A DNA stretch of 22,903 nucleotides from the NCBI GenBank assembly GCA_964497495.1, contig CAZCCZ010000047.1, forward strand, positions 1 through 22,903, given 5' to 3'. This document shows, piece after piece, positions 20,591 through 22,903 of this stretch (its first letter is position 1; every line of letters begins with the position of its first letter). A program made the position numbers and the translations under genes. This stretch comes from CAXXOK01 sp964497495. GTDB lineage: Bacteria > Bacillota > Clostridia > Christensenellales > Aristaeellaceae. Under the pieces are notes generated by a model that was not told the DNA's origin, did not search any database, and was given only the letters and a program-made list of their open reading frames with translations.

Positions 20591-22099
20591 TTATTTCCGA
20601 AGGCCGTCGGCGACTCCCTGCCAGAAGGCGAGGAAGGCGTCCAGCCCGTTCTCCGCAAGCCCGTTCCGGTAGTCGGCTACCGCCTGCTCGGAATCGGCGT
20701 CCCACTCGCCCAGCACGAATTTCGCCAGGCTCTCGTCCACGTAGCGGCCCAGCGCGGCCTGCATCGGCGCGACCTCGTCCTCCTGGGCCGGGGTGAGGGT
20801 GTAAACGGGGAACGGCGACACGACCACCGCCTGCAGCGCGGTCAGTTGACTGTTGAACGCCGCGATAGTCTCGTTATCGTACCGTTTGTAAAAATCCAGC
20901 GGGAAAAGCCACGGCATCGTGCCGGTGTCGTACAGGCTCAGGTCGTACAGAATATGGGAGGAACTCTCATCGCCGCCCAGGTAGGACCACGTACCGTCCG
21001 CGTTCTCCTCGTAATCCTCCCCCGCGACGCCGGCCATCGCTTCCCGCGCGCCGTCCTGCGTATACAGCACGTCCGCCCAGCCGAGCATCGCGGCCGGGTC
21101 GGCGCAGGCGGAAGTGATGGCGAACGCGCCGCGCATCACGGGCCCGGACAAGTCGCGGTAAATCTGCTTTCCGTTATCGGAAAGGGGCATCAGCAGTTCG
21201 TACTGCTCGCCCTGTTTATAGGTCAGAAGGTTCATGGGGCTTGGGCCGAACATCACGCCGTAGGTCACCACGGCTTCGCTGTCCGTGACGGTGCGCAGGG
21301 TATCCGCGGTGGTGAAGCCGTCTTCATCCATTAGCCCGGCGGCGTACAGGGAGGCCAGCTTCCTCATCAGGTCGATATAGGCGTCCTGGCCGGGCATGAA
21401 ACGCACGGTTCCGTCCCCGTCCAGATAGATATTGTAGTCGTTGGCGGCCAGACCCACCGCGTGCGCGAGGAATTTCAGGTCCCACGGGCCCAGGAACGCC
21501 AGCGGAATCTCGTCCGCCTTGCCGTTGCCGTTGGGATCGCCGGTCTTGAAGGCCGTCAGCACCGCCACGAACTCATCCCAGGTTTCGGGCGCTTCAAGCC
21601 CGAGCTGATCCAGCCAGGTGCGGTTGATCCACATAGCGTTCTGCGAGGGCAGCTCGTTGACGGAGGGCAGCGCGACGATCTTGCCGTCCGGCAGGGTAAC
21701 CGCCGCCAGCCAGTCCGGGTGCGCCGTCAGCAGCGCCCACAGGTTGGGCGCGTATTCCGGCAGCAGCGGCGCCAGATCGACCAGCATCCCCTTATCGGCG
21801 TACTCGATCTGTTCCCGCGTGGTGAGCTCGGCCTTGAAAAGCACGTCCGGCAGGTTGCCGGAAGCGAACATCTCCGCCTTGGCCGTCCGCCATTTGCTAT
21901 AATCCGTGTACTCGTCGAAGGTGAAACCGATGCCCGTCCGGGCCTGCATGCGCGTGAAAAAGGCGTTGTCCTTCCACGAGTGGTTGCTGTCGTCGCCGTC
22001 GAAACCGGCCATGGAGAACGTTTGGTCCGCCAGCGCGGCAAAAGGCGCCGACAGCGCAAGCAGCGCGCAGCACACCAAAGCGACCGTCCGTTTGATCAT
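20591..22099 (-). CDS. Secreted extracellular solute-binding protein, ABC transporter family 1
   Basis: This 502-residue secreted protein begins MIKRTVALVCCALLALSAPF with a likely signal peptidase I site after ALA (about residue 24). The nearby cysteines are not in a clear lipobox, so it may be released or held another way. The mature part resembles LplA/family 1 binding proteins: the opening FDGDDSNHSWKDNAFFTRM, then FASGNLPDVLF, ALPSVNELPSQNAMWINRTWLDQLG, and DPNGNGKADEIP (an acidic loop that may bind calcium). The substrate is probably an oligosaccharide, but this is inference. ATG 22099 has AAAGGAGG 7 nt upstream. No permease or ATPase genes are beside it. Confidence 0.9.
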   Translation of the reverse strand: MIKRTVALVCCALLALSAPFAALADQTFSMAGFDGDDSNHSWKDNAFFTRMQARTGIGFTFDEYTDYSKWRTAKAEMFASGNLPDVLFKAELTTREQIEYADKGMLVDLAPLLPEYAPNLWALLTAHPDWLAAVTLPDGKIVALPSVNELPSQNAMWINRTWLDQLGLEAPETWDEFVAVLTAFKTGDPNGNGKADEIPLAFLGPWDLKFLAHAVGLAANDYNIYLDGDGTVRFMPGQDAYIDLMRKLASLYAAGLMDEDGFTTADTLRTVTDSEAVVTYGVMFGPSPMNLLTYKQGEQYELLMPLSDNGKQIYRDLSGPVMRGAFAITSACADPAAMLGWADVLYTQDGAREAMAGVAGEDYEENADGTWSYLGGDESSSHILYDLSLYDTGTMPWLFPLDFYKRYDNETIAAFNSQLTALQAVVVSPFPVYTLTPAQEDEVAPMQAALGRYVDESLAKFVLGEWDADSEQAVADYRNGLAENGLDAFLAFWQGVADGLRK

Positions 22100-22165
22100 C
22101 CGGGAACCTCCTTTATAAAACGGCGCGCTTCAAGCGGCGCACCGGGCTCGCTCTTTCGTCGTCGT

Positions 22166-22903
22166 TCACAGGTTCGCGGCCGCGCCGCGCGCTTCGTGCT
22201 CGTTCATCCGGTCGTTGAGCTGGTTGATGTTGCCGCAGCCCAGCGTAAGCACCAGGTCGCCGGGCTGCCAGTGCGCGCGCAGGTAGGCCTCCGTATCGTC
22301 GAACGTGGGGGTGTGCACGGCCTCGATACCGTTTTTGCGCATTCCCTCCACGATCTGCTCCGCCCGGATGTCCCCCGGGTCCTTTTCCCGCGCCGCGTAG
22401 ATATCCGTGACCAGCGTGACGTCCGCGTCCCGCGTACAGGTGAGGTAATCGGGGAACAGGCGCTTGACGCGGCTGAAGGTATGGGGCTGCATGACCGCCC
22501 ACAGGCGGTTGTGCGGCTGAAGCCGGGCCACGGAAAGGACGTTTTTCATTTCGGCGGGGTTGTGGCCGTAATCGTGGTAAAGCCTCACGCCGTCGATGAC
22601 GCCCGTCAGTTCGAACCGCCGGTGCGCGCCCGTAAACGCGCACAGCGCCGCGCAGACCGCGGCGGGGTCGGCCCCCTGCGCGTGGGCGCAGGCCACGGCC
22701 GCCAACGCGTTGTACATGTGAAAGAAGCCCGCCACCTTGAGCGCCACATGCCCCATGGCTTTGCCGTGCAACGCGGCGTCAAACTCGGCGCGGCCCTCCC
22801 CGTCGTAGCGCAGGTCGAGCGGCCGCCAGTCGCAGCGCTCGCCCTGCCCGAAGGTGACCGTACGGCAGGAAAGGGCGTTAAGCAGCGCCACGACCCGCTC
22901 GTC
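22166..22903 (-). CDS. murC: UDP-N-acetylmuramate--L-alanine ligase, C-terminal part (5' end beyond window)
   Basis: MurC adds L-alanine to UDP-MurNAc, the first step of the peptidoglycan stem peptide. The visible 245 residues cover the end of the central ATPase domain (HMYNALAAVACAHA, about the conserved Asn region) and the C-terminal domain with DYGHNPAEMKNVLSVA, AVMQPHTFSRVKRLF, DVTLVTDIYAAREKD and the closing LTLGCGNINQLN. The PHTFSR motif separates MurC from other Mur ligases. It is cut at the right edge in frame. The gene lies away from rsmH and any division cluster within the window. Confidence 0.94.
   Translation of the reverse strand, partial: DERVVALLNALSCRTVTFGQGERCDWRPLDLRYDGEGRAEFDAALHGKAMGHVALKVAGFFHMYNALAAVACAHAQGADPAAVCAALCAFTGAHRRFELTGVIDGVRLYHDYGHNPAEMKNVLSVARLQPHNRLWAVMQPHTFSRVKRLFPDYLTCTRDADVTLVTDIYAAREKDPGDIRAEQIVEGMRKNGIEAVHTPTFDDTEAYLRAHWQPGDLVLTLGCGNINQLNDRMNEHEARGAAANL

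Noticed and set aside
1..22903. CRISPR arrays, tRNA or rRNA genes, prophage genes
   Set aside because: No regularly spaced repeats, tRNA cloverleaf sequences, rRNA segments or phage structural genes were seen on either strand.

Overview
This window looks like a piece of a high-GC member of the Bacillota (class Clostridia), probably a metagenome-assembled genome. The signs are strong GGAGG-type ribosome binding sites, a T-box leader on valS, an FMN riboswitch on an ECF riboflavin transporter, the pta-ackA-yceD-rpmF order, and scpA/scpB. Two runs of exactly ten Ns (1570-1579 and 2203-2212) are scaffold placeholders, and both lie inside valS. The species cannot be named from the sequence.

Layout, left to right. 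Positions 1-7287 are all on the minus strand. Read in the direction of transcription they are pta, ackA, a consensus promoter, yceD, rpmF, a valine T-box leader, a small two-helix membrane protein, valS, and rsmH (cut by the window edge). tmcAL (7451-8644, plus) is divergent from pta. An AT-rich island (about 8621-9905) follows, sharply different from the GC-rich flanks. It holds its own near-consensus promoter, a small basic ORF and an unrecognised 323-residue two-helix membrane protein. It sits between the 3' ends of tmcAL and scpB. From 14059 down to 9913 (minus) runs a close-packed set: deoB, punA, an M50 membrane protease, scpA and scpB. Divergent from deoB is a THUMP-type RNA methyltransferase (14171-15280, plus), followed by a MarR-GNAT fusion (15384-16298, plus) with its own twin-operator promoter. 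A bidirectional terminator separates that from a minus-strand block: ribU (FMN riboswitch), tsaE, tsaB and rimI. Further right, all minus, are a hairpin-rich intergenic element, galK, a secreted solute-binding protein and the C-terminal part of murC (cut by the right edge).

How the genes work together. Pta and AckA make acetate and ATP from acetyl-CoA. PunA and DeoB salvage purine nucleosides through pentose 1-phosphates. TsaE and TsaB belong to the tRNA t6A pathway, and RimI is the usual ribosomal-protein acetyltransferase partner. ScpA and ScpB load SMC on the chromosome. ValS, RsmH, L32, TmcAL and the THUMP methyltransferase serve translation.

The least ordinary parts are four. The first is the AT-rich island and its orphan membrane protein. 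The second is a 127-bp hairpin element between galK and ribU, flanked by 21-nt direct repeats. The third is a set of well-placed dyads at three promoters. The fourth is a peptidase E fragment spliced into valS at a gap, which looks like an assembly error. I found no complete, clearly novel multi-gene system; the island is the best candidate for something undescribed.
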